64,000 nt of DNA. Origin: Selenomonadaceae bacterium. GTDB taxonomy: Bacteria; Bacillota; Negativicutes; Selenomonadales; Selenomonadaceae. The position numbers and the translations under genes are program-made. The DNA lies in NCBI GenBank assembly GCA_030523645.1, contig JAUNIB010000005.1, positions 50,860 through 114,859 of the forward strand, written 5' to 3'. The notes below the pieces were generated by a model that was not told the DNA's origin, made no database searches, and saw nothing but the letters and a program-made list of their open reading frames with translations. Shown here piece by piece: positions 51,960-61,459 of the stretch (its first letter is position 1; the number at the start of each line of letters is the position of its first letter).

Positions 51960-52415
51960 TTAGAGATTTCTCAGCAGGCGGTCATTGTACTCGTAGAAGG
52001 TATCAAGCTCTTCCGGAGTGAAGATTTTCTCAGCAGTAGCGGCAATCTGCTTGCAGGTGTAATCCTGAGCAGCCATGATGTGCTTGCCGTTCTCGGTAAG
52101 AGAGAGGTGGTACACACGGCGGTCAGTTTCGCACTGTACCTTCTCGACAAGACCTGCTTTGCAGAGGCGGCTTACGATATTGGTGACAGTAGGACGCTGA
52201 ACATCGAAAATCTTTGAGAGGTCGGAAGAGGTAATGGACGGCTTGGATGCGATGGCATGGATGTAGTACAGCTGGGTAAGTGTAAGGTGCATGAAGGTCG
52301 GGGCAGCTTCCTTGCATCTTGCCTGACTCTGCTTGCTGAAAGCCTGACGGAAGGCTTCGGACAGATGACTTAATTGCTTGGCAATTTTTCTGGTGGTGAT
52401 TTTAGCTTTGGACAT
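51960..52415 (-). CDS. MarR-family transcriptional regulator
   Basis: 151 aa with the winged helix at about 48-110: LTLTQLYYIHAIASKPSITS, KIFDVQRPTVTNIVSRLCKA and ETDRRVYHLSLTENGKHI (the DRR wing). GGGGGA lies 7 nt upstream of the ATG. MarR proteins repress efflux, stress or virulence genes by binding palindromes. Target unknown; the speD-like gene is divergent from it 221 bp away. Confidence 0.9.
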   Translation of the reverse strand: MSKAKITTRKIAKQLSHLSEAFRQAFSKQSQARCKEAAPTFMHLTLTQLYYIHAIASKPSITSSDLSKIFDVQRPTVTNIVSRLCKAGLVEKVQCETDRRVYHLSLTENGKHIMAAQDYTCKQIAATAEKIFTPEELDTFYEYNDRLLRNL

Positions 52416-52635
52416 TGGTGTTCCCCCTGATGTTGCTCATATACAATACATAAATTTTCATAAAATTATATCATACATGTCAAGGTTTTTTCATGATTAC
52501 GGCGAAATTTTACAAAATAATATCAGCTGGCAAAGTATGAAGTGAGTTTTGTCATTTATTTGACAAGCAGTCCGATGATAATCTATAATATATTAATCTT
52601 ACTAATTTTGAAATAAAGCATTAGGAGTTGCATGG

Positions 52636-53097
52636 ATGGACGCGAAGATTACATCCCGTCATTTGACATTTGATTTATATACCTGCAAGCCCGCGGAGAT
52701 TGATACAGTTAGTCATTTGCGGGAGGAACTTCCGGCAATGCTGACCGCCGCCGGGTTTCATGTCCTGCTCACCAACAGCCGCAGCATAGATGATACACAT
52801 CTGGCGGCAGTGGTGCTGATGAGTGAGGGCCACTTTACTATACACCTTTATCCGGAGCTGAAATATGCGGCCTGTGACTTCTATCTCTGTGCGCCGGGGG
52901 CAAAGCCGGAGCAGATTTTCAAGGAGCTGAAGAAGCTGCTGCATCCGGAGAAGACTAAGACGACCTATCTGAAGCGCGGGGACTTCGGGACTGTGACGGA
53001 TATGAAGCCGAAGGTCAAGACAAGATTTGCTCCCCTCAGAAAGATTAAGAATACCGGAGCAAAGATGATTTCCTGTCTCAAGACAAATAAGAAGTAA
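52636..53097 (+). CDS. S-adenosylmethionine decarboxylase homologue lacking the pyruvoyl serine
   Basis: 153 aa. Relative to class 1b AdoMetDC (SpeD, pyruvoyl enzyme of polyamine synthesis), the segment SEGHFTIHLYPELKYAACDF aligns with ESHISIHTWPEYGYA. The Ser that self-cleaves and forms the pyruvoyl group is Gly65 here, while the catalytic His (His70, +5) and Cys (Cys85, +20) are spaced exactly as in the enzyme. Proenzyme cleavage is therefore not expected. The C-terminal 40 residues are basic (KVKTRFAPLRKIKN). AGGAG lies upstream. Divergent from MarR. No speE is nearby. It may be a ligand sensor or an inactive paralogue. Confidence 0.8.
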   Translation: MDAKITSRHLTFDLYTCKPAEIDTVSHLREELPAMLTAAGFHVLLTNSRSIDDTHLAAVVLMSEGHFTIHLYPELKYAACDFYLCAPGAKPEQIFKELKKLLHPEKTKTTYLKRGDFGTVTDMKPKVKTRFAPLRKIKNTGAKMISCLKTNKK

Positions 53098-53099
53098 AA

Positions 53100-53135
53100 T
53101 TTGGCGGCTGCCGCGGGCAGCCGCCATTTGTGTTT
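53100..53135 (+). terminator. Terminator of the SpeD-like gene
   Basis: TGGCGGCTGCC / GGCAGCCGCCA stem then TTTGTGTTT. Confidence 0.85.
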
Positions 53136-53200
53136 GGGCCTGTGAAAAATGAGTGCTTATTTGTTGGCAGCTCCCTTTTGTATTTGTGCGGATAAATAGA

Positions 53201-53220
53201 AAAGTCTATTGATAGACGAA
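53201..53220. promoter_or_regulatory. Dispersed palindrome, copy 5 (candidate parS)
   Basis: AAAGTCTATTGATAGACGAA, 70 bp upstream of the ABC permease start. The least symmetrical copy, with the core GTCTATTGATAGAC intact except one mismatch. Confidence 0.6.
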
Positions 53221-53289
53221 TGTTGACCTTGCATTTTATCTGACAATTTAGTAAACTAAAGAGACTTATATATTTCCTCGAAGGAGGTT

Positions 53290-53940
53290 ATGCCGGTGGA
53301 GCAGATTCTGCACACTTCTGCTTTGATGCTTGAAGGCTCGAAAGTAACTCTGGAGATTTTCCTTCTGACTCTGATGATGGCTTTGCCCCTTGGTTTGCTG
53401 GTGGCATTGGCCCGGCTGTCAGGGCTGGGAGTTCTTCGCTGGGCGATGGAGTTCTATATCTGGATTATGCGCGGGACTCCGCTGATGCTCCAGCTGCTGT
53501 TCGTGTATTTCGCACTGCCTATGGTGGGGGTCAAGCTGAACGATATTTCGTCGGCACTGCTGGCCTTTACCATGAACTACGCAGCGTATTTCGCCGAGAT
53601 ATTCCGTGCGGGAATACAGTCTATCCCAAGGGGTCAGTACGAGGCATCCAAGACCCTGGGCTTTACCTATGTGCAGACCATGCGTCATATAATCATCCCG
53701 CAGATGGTTGCCCGGGTGCTGCCGCCGGTTTCCAACGAGACCATAAATCTTGTCAAGGATACTTCTCTCATATATATATTGGCCATGAATGATTTGCTGC
53801 GAGTTGCCCGCACCATCGTGCAGAGAGAGTTTGATATGACTCCCTTCTTCATTGCGGCTGTATTCTATTTGGTTATGACCTTTGTTTTGACTTGGGTGTT
53901 CAAAAAGCTGGAGGCACATTATGCCAAATACATCGATTGA
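53290..53940 (+). CDS. Amino-acid ABC transporter permease
   Basis: 216 aa (a GTG start at 53296 is possible because AAGGAGG is only 2 nt from the ATG). About five membrane segments and the EAA loop EASKTLGFTYVQTMRHIIIP, with QSIPRGQYEASK preceding it, place it in the polar amino-acid (HisMQ/GlnP) permease family. MRGTPLMLQLLFVYF is typical. No substrate-binding protein gene is adjacent. Overlaps the ATPase gene by 20 nt. Confidence 0.93.
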   Translation: MPVEQILHTSALMLEGSKVTLEIFLLTLMMALPLGLLVALARLSGLGVLRWAMEFYIWIMRGTPLMLQLLFVYFALPMVGVKLNDISSALLAFTMNYAAYFAEIFRAGIQSIPRGQYEASKTLGFTYVQTMRHIIIPQMVARVLPPVSNETINLVKDTSLIYILAMNDLLRVARTIVQREFDMTPFFIAAVFYLVMTFVLTWVFKKLEAHYAKYID

Positions 53941-54709
53941 TAATAATGACATCATGGTGCAGATAACCGGCCTGAAAAAGAAATTCGGCGACCTGCTGGT
54001 GCTGGATAATATCGACCTCAATATCTGCCGCGGCGAGGTAGTGGCTATCCTTGGTCCCTCCGGCTCCGGCAAGTCCACTCTGCTGAGATGCATGAACCGG
54101 CTGGAGGAGATAGATGCAGGCTCCATTGTTGTAGCCGGAGAAACTCTGGTAAAGAATAATGAAAAGGGAGAAGCACAGTATACGACTCCCGAGCAGGCAC
54201 GGACGATTCTTTCCCACATGGGAATGGTCTTTCAGCAGTTCAATCTTTTCCCGCACATGAGCGTTATTGACAATCTCATGGCGGCGCCGAAGATAGTGAA
54301 GGGGCAGACGGACGATGAGATACGCCCCGTCGCAGAGGAGCTGCTGAAGAAGGTAGGACTGTACGATAAGCGGGAGGTTTTCCCGGCACGGCTTTCCGGC
54401 GGGCAGCAGCAGCGTGTTGCTATCGCCCGGGCGCTGGCAATGCGGCCGGATATCCTTCTCTTTGATGAGCCTACCAGTGCGCTTGACCCGGAGCTGACCA
54501 TAGAGGTTCTGAAGACCATACGGCAGCTGGCGGATGAGAAGATGACCATGGCGGTTGTCACCCATGAAATGTCCTTCGCCCGGGATGTGGCGAGCCGGGT
54601 GGTTTTCATGGCCGATACCCATATCATAGAAGAGAATACATCTCAGGAATTTTTCCGTAATCCCCGTGAGGAGCGGACGAAAAGCTTCCTGAAAAATATG
54701 CTTGATTAA
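53921..54709 (+). CDS. Amino-acid ABC transporter ATP-binding protein
   Basis: 262 aa. Walker [13 protein letters not shown]-loop [15 protein letters not shown], signature [16 protein letters not shown], Walker [15 protein letters not shown] and H-loop VTHEM are all present. Close to GlnQ-type ATPases. Translated from a start inside the permease gene, so the two form one transporter. With the missing binding protein elsewhere, substrate is unknown (polar amino acid by family). Confidence 0.95.
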   Translation: MPNTSIDNNDIMVQITGLKKKFGDLLVLDNIDLNICRGEVVAILGPSGSGKSTLLRCMNRLEEIDAGSIVVAGETLVKNNEKGEAQYTTPEQARTILSHMGMVFQQFNLFPHMSVIDNLMAAPKIVKGQTDDEIRPVAEELLKKVGLYDKREVFPARLSGGQQQRVAIARALAMRPDILLFDEPTSALDPELTIEVLKTIRQLADEKMTMAVVTHEMSFARDVASRVVFMADTHIIEENTSQEFFRNPREERTKSFLKNMLD

Positions 54710-54759
54710 TAAAACACCGGCAGGAATCCAGCCGGGCAAAGAATTCGGAGGAACAAATA

Positions 54760-55773
54760 ATGATCGTCGTAATGAAGCCGTCGGCAACCGAGGAAAATAT
54801 TGTCAATGTACAGAAGCACATTGAGTCTCTCGGCCTGTCCACTCATCTTTCCAAGGGCTCTGATGTAACCATCATCGGTGTAATCGGTGATAAGCACAAA
54901 ATCGCCGTATTGCAGATGAACTCCTATGAGGGCGTAGAAAAGACTGTACGCATTACCGAGAAGTATAAGCTGGTAAGCCGTGAATTCCAGAATGAGCGCT
55001 CAGTCATCGATGTCCGCGGAGCTAAAATCGGCGGCAAAGAGCTGGCAATCATGGCCGGTCCCTGCTCTGTCGAGTGTGAGCCGCAGCTCATGGAGGCTGC
55101 CAAGGCCGTAAAGGCTGCCGGCGCTCAGTTCCTCCGGGGCGGCGCTTTCAAGCCTCGCACCAGCCCCTATGATTTCCAGGGACTCGGTGAGGAGGGCCTG
55201 AAGCTGCTGGCTCAGGCCGCCAAGGAATACGACCTGCGGGTTGTTACCGAAATCGTAGATATTGCCGATCTCGATGTCATCTGCAAGTATGCCGATGTCC
55301 TTCAGATTGGTGCCCGTAATATGCAGAACTTCCGTCTGCTTCAGGCTGTCGGCCGTACCGATAAGCCTGTTATGCTGAAGCGCGGTCTTGCCGCCACCAT
55401 TACCGAGTGGCTCAATGCTGCCGAGTACATCATCAGCTCCGGCAATGATGATGTCATACTCTGTGAGCGCGGTATTCGTACTTATGAGACCTTTACCCGC
55501 AATACCCTCGATCTTTCCGCGGTAGTTGCTGTTCAGGAGATGACCCATCTGCCGATTATCGTTGACCCCAGCCATGGCACCGGCCGCCGCTCTATGATTG
55601 CTCCTATGTCCCGTGCTGCTATTGCCGCCGGTGCAGACGGTCTCATCATCGAGGTTCATCCCCATCCGGAGGTGGCCCTCTCTGACGGTGACCAGTCTCT
55701 CCGCCCGGAGCAGTTCGCCTCTCTCATGGAGGAAGCCCGCCGTATTGCCGAGGTAATGGGTCGTAAGATTTAA
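54760..55773 (+). CDS. aroF: 3-deoxy-D-arabino-heptulosonate 7-phosphate synthase (type I beta)
   Basis: 337 aa. It condenses phosphoenolpyruvate and erythrose 4-phosphate in the first step of the shikimate pathway. The first 75 residues form the ferredoxin-like regulatory domain ([18 protein letters not shown]). The barrel shows [40 protein letters not shown] and [20 protein letters not shown]. Metal ligands Cys (GPCSVE), His (SHGTG) and Glu (EVHPHPE) are present. GGAGG lies 9 nt before the ATG. Followed by tyrA, 24 nt away; feedback by aromatic amino acids is probable by family. Confidence 0.95.
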   Translation: MIVVMKPSATEENIVNVQKHIESLGLSTHLSKGSDVTIIGVIGDKHKIAVLQMNSYEGVEKTVRITEKYKLVSREFQNERSVIDVRGAKIGGKELAIMAGPCSVECEPQLMEAAKAVKAAGAQFLRGGAFKPRTSPYDFQGLGEEGLKLLAQAAKEYDLRVVTEIVDIADLDVICKYADVLQIGARNMQNFRLLQAVGRTDKPVMLKRGLAATITEWLNAAEYIISSGNDDVILCERGIRTYETFTRNTLDLSAVVAVQEMTHLPIIVDPSHGTGRRSMIAPMSRAAIAAGADGLIIEVHPHPEVALSDGDQSLRPEQFASLMEEARRIAEVMGRKI

Positions 55774-55797
55774 CAGCTGCCGAATGGAGAAGCCGAT

Positions 55798-56757
55798 ATG
55801 ATAAACGAAGCGCAGGGTTTGCTCCGATTTACCTCTCACAGTGATGAGGTTTTAAGTGCCATAAAGCACAATGCTCAGTTCAGTCTCGCCATCATCGGCG
55901 TTGGCCTCATCGGAGGCTCGCTGGGTCTGGCGCTGAAGGACAGATTGGGGGAGAAGGTATATATTACTGCCAATGCCCGCACCGCTGCTACTATGGAGCT
56001 GGCGGCAAAGCGCAAGGCCTGTGACCTGGCCACCAATGATTTGAAGGAGGCTGTCGGGGATGCGGACATCGTATTCCTCAGTACGCCGGTTCTTCAGATG
56101 GTGCCAATGGTGCAGAAGCTGATTCCCTATCTGAAGCAGGGAGCCATTGTTACCGACGGCGGGAGCACCAAGGCATATATCGCCGATGAGCTGCGCCGTA
56201 TCCTGCCTCCCGGAGTTGTCTATGTAGCCGGTCATCCTATGACCGGAAAGGAAAAGAGCGGCGTGGAGGCTGCGGACAAGGACCTCTTTGTTCATCATTG
56301 CTATGTGGTAGTGAAGGACACCGGCGCTCCGGAAGAAGCCGTAAACAAGATAATTGATATGGCAAAGACCATAGGGTCTTCTGTCACGACGATAGACCTC
56401 AGAAAGCATGACCGCTGTGCCTCTCTCATCAGCCATATTCCTCATGTGGCGGCATCTGCCCTTGTGACACTGCTCGACAGGAGCGGTGATGACCTGGGAG
56501 ATGCTATGAAGCTGGCCGCCGGCGGATTCAAGGACACTACCCGCATTGCCAGCTCTAATGCGGATATGTGGTCGGATATCCTGATGACAAACCGGGAGGC
56601 TGTCACCGGCCATCTGGAAAGCCTGAAGGGAATTCTGGATGAGGTAATAACCGCTATCAACGAGGGCGACCGCGACGCACTCCATGAATTTTTTGCCGAT
56701 GCCAAGCGCCGCCGCGATGTGGTAATTGCTGAGACGGAGAAGAAATTCGACCTCTGA
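55798..56757 (+). CDS. tyrA: Prephenate dehydrogenase
   Basis: 319 aa. NAD-binding GVGLIGGSLGLAL near the N-terminus, VFLSTPVLQMVPMV, TDGGSTKAYIADEL and AGHPMTGKEKSG (catalytic His and Gly-Lys loop) match TyrA, which oxidises prephenate to 4-hydroxyphenylpyruvate. The C-terminal helical domain has GGFKDTTRIASSNADMWSDI. No fused chorismate mutase or ACT domain. Follows aroF and may be co-transcribed. GGAGAAG precedes the ATG. Confidence 0.95.
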   Translation: MINEAQGLLRFTSHSDEVLSAIKHNAQFSLAIIGVGLIGGSLGLALKDRLGEKVYITANARTAATMELAAKRKACDLATNDLKEAVGDADIVFLSTPVLQMVPMVQKLIPYLKQGAIVTDGGSTKAYIADELRRILPPGVVYVAGHPMTGKEKSGVEAADKDLFVHHCYVVVKDTGAPEEAVNKIIDMAKTIGSSVTTIDLRKHDRCASLISHIPHVAASALVTLLDRSGDDLGDAMKLAAGGFKDTTRIASSNADMWSDILMTNREAVTGHLESLKGILDEVITAINEGDRDALHEFFADAKRRRDVVIAETEKKFDL

Positions 56758-56808
56758 CCGGCGGGCTTATACCAACAAGGTCTCCCCATTGAATTTTAGA
56801 TTTTTTGT

Positions 56809-56837
56809 TAGACAATGCCCGGACTTTGTGGTATAAT
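56809..56837 (+). promoter_or_regulatory. Promoter of tRNA-Arg
   Basis: -35 TAGACA (56809-56814), 17-bp spacer, -10 TATAAT (56832-56837). Confidence 0.85.
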
Positions 56838-56860
56838 ACTTTCCGTTGTCACAAATATAT

Positions 56861-56935
56861 GCGCTCGTAGTCCAGTGGATAGGACGGTGGCCTCCGAAGC
56901 CGCAAGCGTGGGTTCGACTCCCGCCGAGCGCACCA
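56861..56935 (+). tRNA. tRNA-Arg (anticodon CCG)
   Basis: 75 nt with encoded CCA. Acceptor arms GCGCTCG / CGAGCGC, D stem GTCC / GGAC, anticodon loop CTCCGAA (CCG reads CGG), and a GTTCGA-type T loop. A promoter precedes it and a terminator follows 8 bp later. Confidence 0.97.
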
Positions 56936-56943
56936 GAAATCAT

Positions 56944-56970
56944 CCTGCCTCTAATCGAGGCAGGTTTTTT
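56944..56970 (+). terminator. Terminator of tRNA-Arg
   Basis: CCTGCCTC / GAGGCAGG stem with a TAATC loop and T6. Confidence 0.9.
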
Positions 56971-57085
56971 ACTTCTAAGAGCCTCCCATTCAGGTGCGCA
57001 AGAGCACTTAATGAGCTTGCGAATTTAGTGCGAGCCAAGCAAACTGCTTAGTGATATCCAAGCGAAGCGATGGATGAACTTAGCA

Positions 57086-57275
57086 TGTTTGTAGGAGGTG
57101 GCCGAGCGCAGCGAGATCGGAGGGGTTTATATTCGCCTTCCGGTTGATGTCCTGTAGGGGTCGCCCGTAGGCGACCCGAATAAGGGCATTCTTCGCCGGA
57201 TAACGGGGCGGCTGCGGCCGCCCCCTACAAGAACCCCTCTGTCGTCTCTGGCACCAGCTCCCCTGGAGGGGAGCC
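57086..57275. repeat. Cluster of intergenic palindromic repeats with a 77-bp TIR element
   Basis: 57086-57127 and 57227-57275 (inverse orientation) are REP-like copies related to 9661 and 63464. Between them 57153-57229 is bounded by TGTAGGGG and CCCCTACA terminal inverted repeats and holds two GC-rich hairpins (TCGCC / GGCGA and GGCGGC / GCCGCC). The MITE-like form is inferred; no transposase is nearby. This explains most of the 56971-57356 gap. Confidence 0.7.
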
Positions 57276-57356
57276 TTTTTTATGTAGATTAAATATGCTA
57301 TAATATCCTTGGGTTAGTGTCTTTATATAACTATACATTTTGGAAGGAACTTTACT

Positions 57357-58754
57357 TTGAATAAGAAGAAACTTTATCTCGGCGTATACGGATGTCAGAT
57401 GAATGTAGCAGATGGGGAGCGCATGGCCGGAGAGCTGGCTTCTCTCGGCTACGAGCGGCTGCCTGAGACGGCTGCTCCCGACGAGGCAGACATGATACTC
57501 CTCGTTACCTGCTGTGTCCGTGAGACCGCCGAGGATAAGATATACGGCAAGCTGGGAGAGTACAAGCACCTGAAGGAGAAGAATCCCCGGCTCATTCTCG
57601 GTATTACCGGCTGCATGGCCCAGAAGGAAGGAGACGCCCTCGTGAAGCGGGCGCCGCATCTTGATTTCGTTTTAGGCACCAATAAGATTGCCGAGCTTGT
57701 TCCGCTGGTAGAGAAGCTGGAGCAGGCCAGAGCAGTTCTGGATGAGGTCAGTGCCGATGATAATGAGGCACTTGCAGAGGCGAAGAAATCTATCCGCAGG
57801 CAGCGAGTCGTAGATGTAGCCGAGAAAAATGATATAGCCGAGGGGCTCTCTATCGCCCGGGAGGGAAGCCTGTCAGCCTGGGTACCCATCATGTACGGCT
57901 GCAACAACTTCTGCACCTACTGTATCGTCCCCTACGTTCGCGGCCGGGAACGGAGCCGTCGGGTGGGGGATATCCTCACCGAGGTACGGGATGCCGTAGG
58001 CAATGGATACAAGGAAATAACCCTGCTGGGACAGAATGTAAACAGCTTCGGTAAGGACCTGCAGGGGGAGGAAGAGGCTACCTTTGCCCAGCTTTTGTCT
58101 GAGGCAGACAAGGTGCCGGGACTGCTTCGGCTTCGCTATATGACCAGTCATCCCAAGGATATGTCCGATGAGGTAATAAAGGCTGTGGCAGAAGGTGAGC
58201 ATATCTGCGAGCATTTCCATCTGCCGGTGCAGTACGGCTCTGACAAGATACTCAAGGCCATGAACCGGGTCTACACTACAGAAAAATATCGTGACCTTAT
58301 CCGCCGGGTGCGGGAGGCGGTGCCGGACAGCAGTCTCACCACCGACCTTATCGTCGGCTTCCCGGGAGAGACGGATGAAGATTTCCGCGAGCTGCTGGCC
58401 TTCATCAAGGAAATCCGCTACGACCAGGCATATACCTTCATTTACTCCAAGCGCTCCGGGACACCGGCAGCGGAAATGGAAAATCAGGTGCCGGAAGAAA
58501 TAAAGCACGCCAGACTCAATGAACTGATGGAGCTGCAGAATAAAATCAGTCTGGAGATTAACGAGAAGCTGGTGGGAACTCTGCAGGAGGTAATGGTAGA
58601 AGGCCCCAGCAGCAAAAATCCGGGCGTATGGACAGGACGGACCAGAACCAACAAGATTTGTCTTTGGACTCACGGAACTGAGCTTCCGGGCCAGCTCATA
58701 AATGTAAAGGTAACCCAGGCACAGACCTGGCTGCTGCGTGGAGAAATAGCATAA
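57357..58754 (+). CDS. miaB: tRNA-2-methylthio-N6-dimethylallyladenosine synthase
   Basis: 465 aa from a TTG at 57357 with AAGGA 9 nt upstream. MiaB adds the 2-methylthio group to i6A37 of tRNA using two [4Fe-4S] clusters. The N-terminal cluster Cys are in YGCQMNVADGE, LLVTCCVRETA and ITGCMAQ; the radical SAM cluster is in MYGCNNFCTYCIVPYVRG. A C-terminal TRAM domain (about 395-465) binds tRNA. The stop overlaps the mutS start (TAATG), the known arrangement in Firmicutes. Confidence 0.97.
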   Translation: MNKKKLYLGVYGCQMNVADGERMAGELASLGYERLPETAAPDEADMILLVTCCVRETAEDKIYGKLGEYKHLKEKNPRLILGITGCMAQKEGDALVKRAPHLDFVLGTNKIAELVPLVEKLEQARAVLDEVSADDNEALAEAKKSIRRQRVVDVAEKNDIAEGLSIAREGSLSAWVPIMYGCNNFCTYCIVPYVRGRERSRRVGDILTEVRDAVGNGYKEITLLGQNVNSFGKDLQGEEEATFAQLLSEADKVPGLLRLRYMTSHPKDMSDEVIKAVAEGEHICEHFHLPVQYGSDKILKAMNRVYTTEKYRDLIRRVREAVPDSSLTTDLIVGFPGETDEDFRELLAFIKEIRYDQAYTFIYSKRSGTPAAEMENQVPEEIKHARLNELMELQNKISLEINEKLVGTLQEVMVEGPSSKNPGVWTGRTRTNKICLWTHGTELPGQLINVKVTQAQTWLLRGEIA

Positions 58755-61414
58755 TGCCTGACAATATCGATACAACGGAACTCACCCCTATGATGCTCCA
58801 GTATCTGGAGACAAAAAAGGAACACCCCGAGGAAATCCTTTTCTTCCGACTGGGAGATTTCTACGAGATGTTCTTTGACGATGCCAAGCTGGTATCAAGG
58901 GAGCTGAGCCTGACCCTTACCAGCCGCAGCGGTGACAAGGAAAAGAATCCCATGTGCGGGATTCCCTACCATGCGGCAGAGGGATATATTACAAAGCTGA
59001 TAAATCTCGGCTACAAGGTGGCTATTGCCGAGCAGATAGGCGACCCTAAGGCCAAGGGCCTCACCAAGCGGGAGGTTATCAAGGTCATTACCCCCGGTAC
59101 GGTGCTGAATGAGTCGGCACTGGGGGCGGCGGTAGGTACGCAGAATAACTATCTTGCTCTTATATACGAGGCTGCCGGAGCCGAGGAGGACAAGGGAGTC
59201 ATCCTCGTGGCGGCGGACGCTAGCACCGGCGAGTGTGCCTACGGCTGCTTCTCAACCGATGAGAAGGGTGAGGGCCGGGAGGCTCTCTACGACGAGCTGT
59301 ACCGCCTGTCCATGCCGGAGCTGATGCTCTGCGGAGATATTTCCTTTGAGGCGGAGCTGACTTCCTTCCTGAAGCAGCGTCTGCCGAAGACGATTTTTAC
59401 CCGCCGTCAGCCCATGTCTCAGACCGAAGCGGAGAACCGGGTAGTGGAGCATTTCTCCGTAGAATATCGTCCGACGGACAGCCGGGCGGTAACAGCGGTA
59501 GCCGCGCTGCTGGACTATCTCCATGAGACCATAAAGACCGATCTTTCCCATATCAACCGGCTCACCCGTATGGACAGTGCCGGCAAGCTGGTAGTGGACA
59601 CTTATACCCTCCGCAATCTGGAGGTAACCCGCAATCTCCGGGACGGCGGCAAGCGAAATACTCTCTTTGATGTGCTGGACTTCACCGGTACTGCCATGGG
59701 TACCCGCCGCCTGAAGAAATGGCTGGAGGAGCCGCTGCTGGAGAAGGCGGAGATAGAAGAACGACTTGACGCTGTAGCCGCTCTCTACGATGATTTCCCC
59801 CGGCGGGAGGCTATCAGGGAAAAGCTGAAGGACATATATGACTTTGAGCGGCTTCTTACACGAATAGAGGTAGCAACGGCCAATGCCAGAGATTTGGTGG
59901 CCATGAAGCTGTCTCTCCGGGCATTGCCGGGGATAAAGGCCGACCTTGCCGCCCTTTCCGGCAGCAGGCTGCTGCTGACTGCCGACAGCGAGATAAATAT
60001 CTATGAGGAGCTGGCAGACCTCATCGACCGGGGAATAGTAGACGAGCCGGGGCTGACCGTCCGTGAGGGCGGGATAATCAAGGCCGGCTACAATGAAGAG
60101 CTGGATGAATACCGCCGTCTCTCCCGGGACGGCAAGTCCATGCTGCAGGAAATAGAGGAGCGGGAGCGGCAGGCTACCGGTATCCGCACACTGAAAATCG
60201 GCTACAACAAGGTATTCGGCTACTATATCGAGATACGCAATACCAGCCGTGACCTCGTTCCGGCCAGCTATATCCGCAAGCAAACTCTTGTAAATGCTGA
60301 ACGATACATAACCGAAGAACTGAAGGACTTCGAGACAAGAATCCTCGGCGCACAGGAAAAAATCGTCAATATTGAGTACAATCTTTTCACGGAAATCCGT
60401 GAGGCCGTGAAAGCAAGACTGTCCGACATTCAGGAGACAGCAAGGGCAATCGGTACGGTGGATGCTCTCAACTCACTGGCAATCGCCGCTTCCGAGTACA
60501 ACTATGTCCGTCCCCGGCTCTCCGATGACGGCGCCATCGTCATTACAGACGGCCGTCATCCGTTGGTGGAGAGGCTGCTGGAGAGAGAAATCTTCGTACC
60601 CAACGATACGGCTCTCGACCATACCAGCCGGGAGATTGTCATTATCACCGGCCCCAATATGGCCGGTAAGTCCACCTATATGCGTCAGGTGGCGATAATT
60701 ACCCTTATGGCGCAGGCAGGCAGCTTCGTGCCGGCGAGGGAAGCGAGAATATCTCCCGTTGACAGGATTTTCACCCGCATCGGTGCCAGCGATGACCTGG
60801 CCAGCGGTCAGAGTACCTTCATGGTAGAGATGAACGAGGTGGCCCACATACTGAAGTATGCCACCGGCCGCAGCCTCGTCATCCTTGATGAAATAGGCCG
60901 CGGTACCAGTACCTATGACGGCATGAGCATTGCCCGGGCGGTCATTGAGCATATTCGGGACAAGGTACACGCCAAGACTCTCTTTGCCACCCACTACCAT
61001 GAGCTGACAGAGCTGGGAGACAGCGGCGAAGGGAAAATCGTCAATGCCTGTGTAGCGGTAAAGGAGCGGGGAAGTCGGGTAGACTTCCTGCGCCGCATCA
61101 TTAATGGAGCGGCTGATAAATCATACGGTATTCATGTAGCGCGGCTGGCTGGACTGCCGAAATCCGTCACAGGACGAGCGGAGAAAATCCTCGAAGGATT
61201 GGAAAGCAGCGCTGCAAACCCGGTCTGTCGTATCGGCGGGCCGGCGGATAGTGTTCCGGCTCCGGAGGAGAAGGCAGAGGATATGGACTTCATGGGATCT
61301 CTGTTCACCGATGCCCTGAAGGACGAGCTGCTGGCTATGGACATCATGACCATGACACCGCTGGAGGCAATGAACGCTCTCTACAGGCTTCAGGAAGAAG
61401 CAAAGAAACAGTAA
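58754..61414 (+). CDS. mutS: DNA mismatch repair protein MutS
   Basis: 886 aa. The mismatch-wedge motif GDFYEMF is at about 33-39, the clamp and lever helices follow, and the ATPase shows Walker A GPNMAGKST (633-641), STFMVEMNEV and LVILDEIGRGTSTYDGMSIA and the H-loop ATHYHELTEL. All active residues are intact. It starts one nucleotide inside the miaB stop codon, so translation is coupled. Followed by mutL. Confidence 0.98.
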   Translation: MPDNIDTTELTPMMLQYLETKKEHPEEILFFRLGDFYEMFFDDAKLVSRELSLTLTSRSGDKEKNPMCGIPYHAAEGYITKLINLGYKVAIAEQIGDPKAKGLTKREVIKVITPGTVLNESALGAAVGTQNNYLALIYEAAGAEEDKGVILVAADASTGECAYGCFSTDEKGEGREALYDELYRLSMPELMLCGDISFEAELTSFLKQRLPKTIFTRRQPMSQTEAENRVVEHFSVEYRPTDSRAVTAVAALLDYLHETIKTDLSHINRLTRMDSAGKLVVDTYTLRNLEVTRNLRDGGKRNTLFDVLDFTGTAMGTRRLKKWLEEPLLEKAEIEERLDAVAALYDDFPRREAIREKLKDIYDFERLLTRIEVATANARDLVAMKLSLRALPGIKADLAALSGSRLLLTADSEINIYEELADLIDRGIVDEPGLTVREGGIIKAGYNEELDEYRRLSRDGKSMLQEIEERERQATGIRTLKIGYNKVFGYYIEIRNTSRDLVPASYIRKQTLVNAERYITEELKDFETRILGAQEKIVNIEYNLFTEIREAVKARLSDIQETARAIGTVDALNSLAIAASEYNYVRPRLSDDGAIVITDGRHPLVERLLEREIFVPNDTALDHTSREIVIITGPNMAGKSTYMRQVAIITLMAQAGSFVPAREARISPVDRIFTRIGASDDLASGQSTFMVEMNEVAHILKYATGRSLVILDEIGRGTSTYDGMSIARAVIEHIRDKVHAKTLFATHYHELTELGDSGEGKIVNACVAVKERGSRVDFLRRIINGAADKSYGIHVARLAGLPKSVTGRAEKILEGLESSAANPVCRIGGPADSVPAPEEKAEDMDFMGSLFTDALKDELLAMDIMTMTPLEAMNALYRLQEEAKKQ

Positions 61415-61459
61415 AAGCAGAGACCGGTGTCTTTGCTGAAATACCAAAAGGCAAGACTA

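Noticed and set aside
56861..56970. Integration site at tRNA-Arg
   Set aside because: No repeat of the tRNA 3' end and no integrase in the window.
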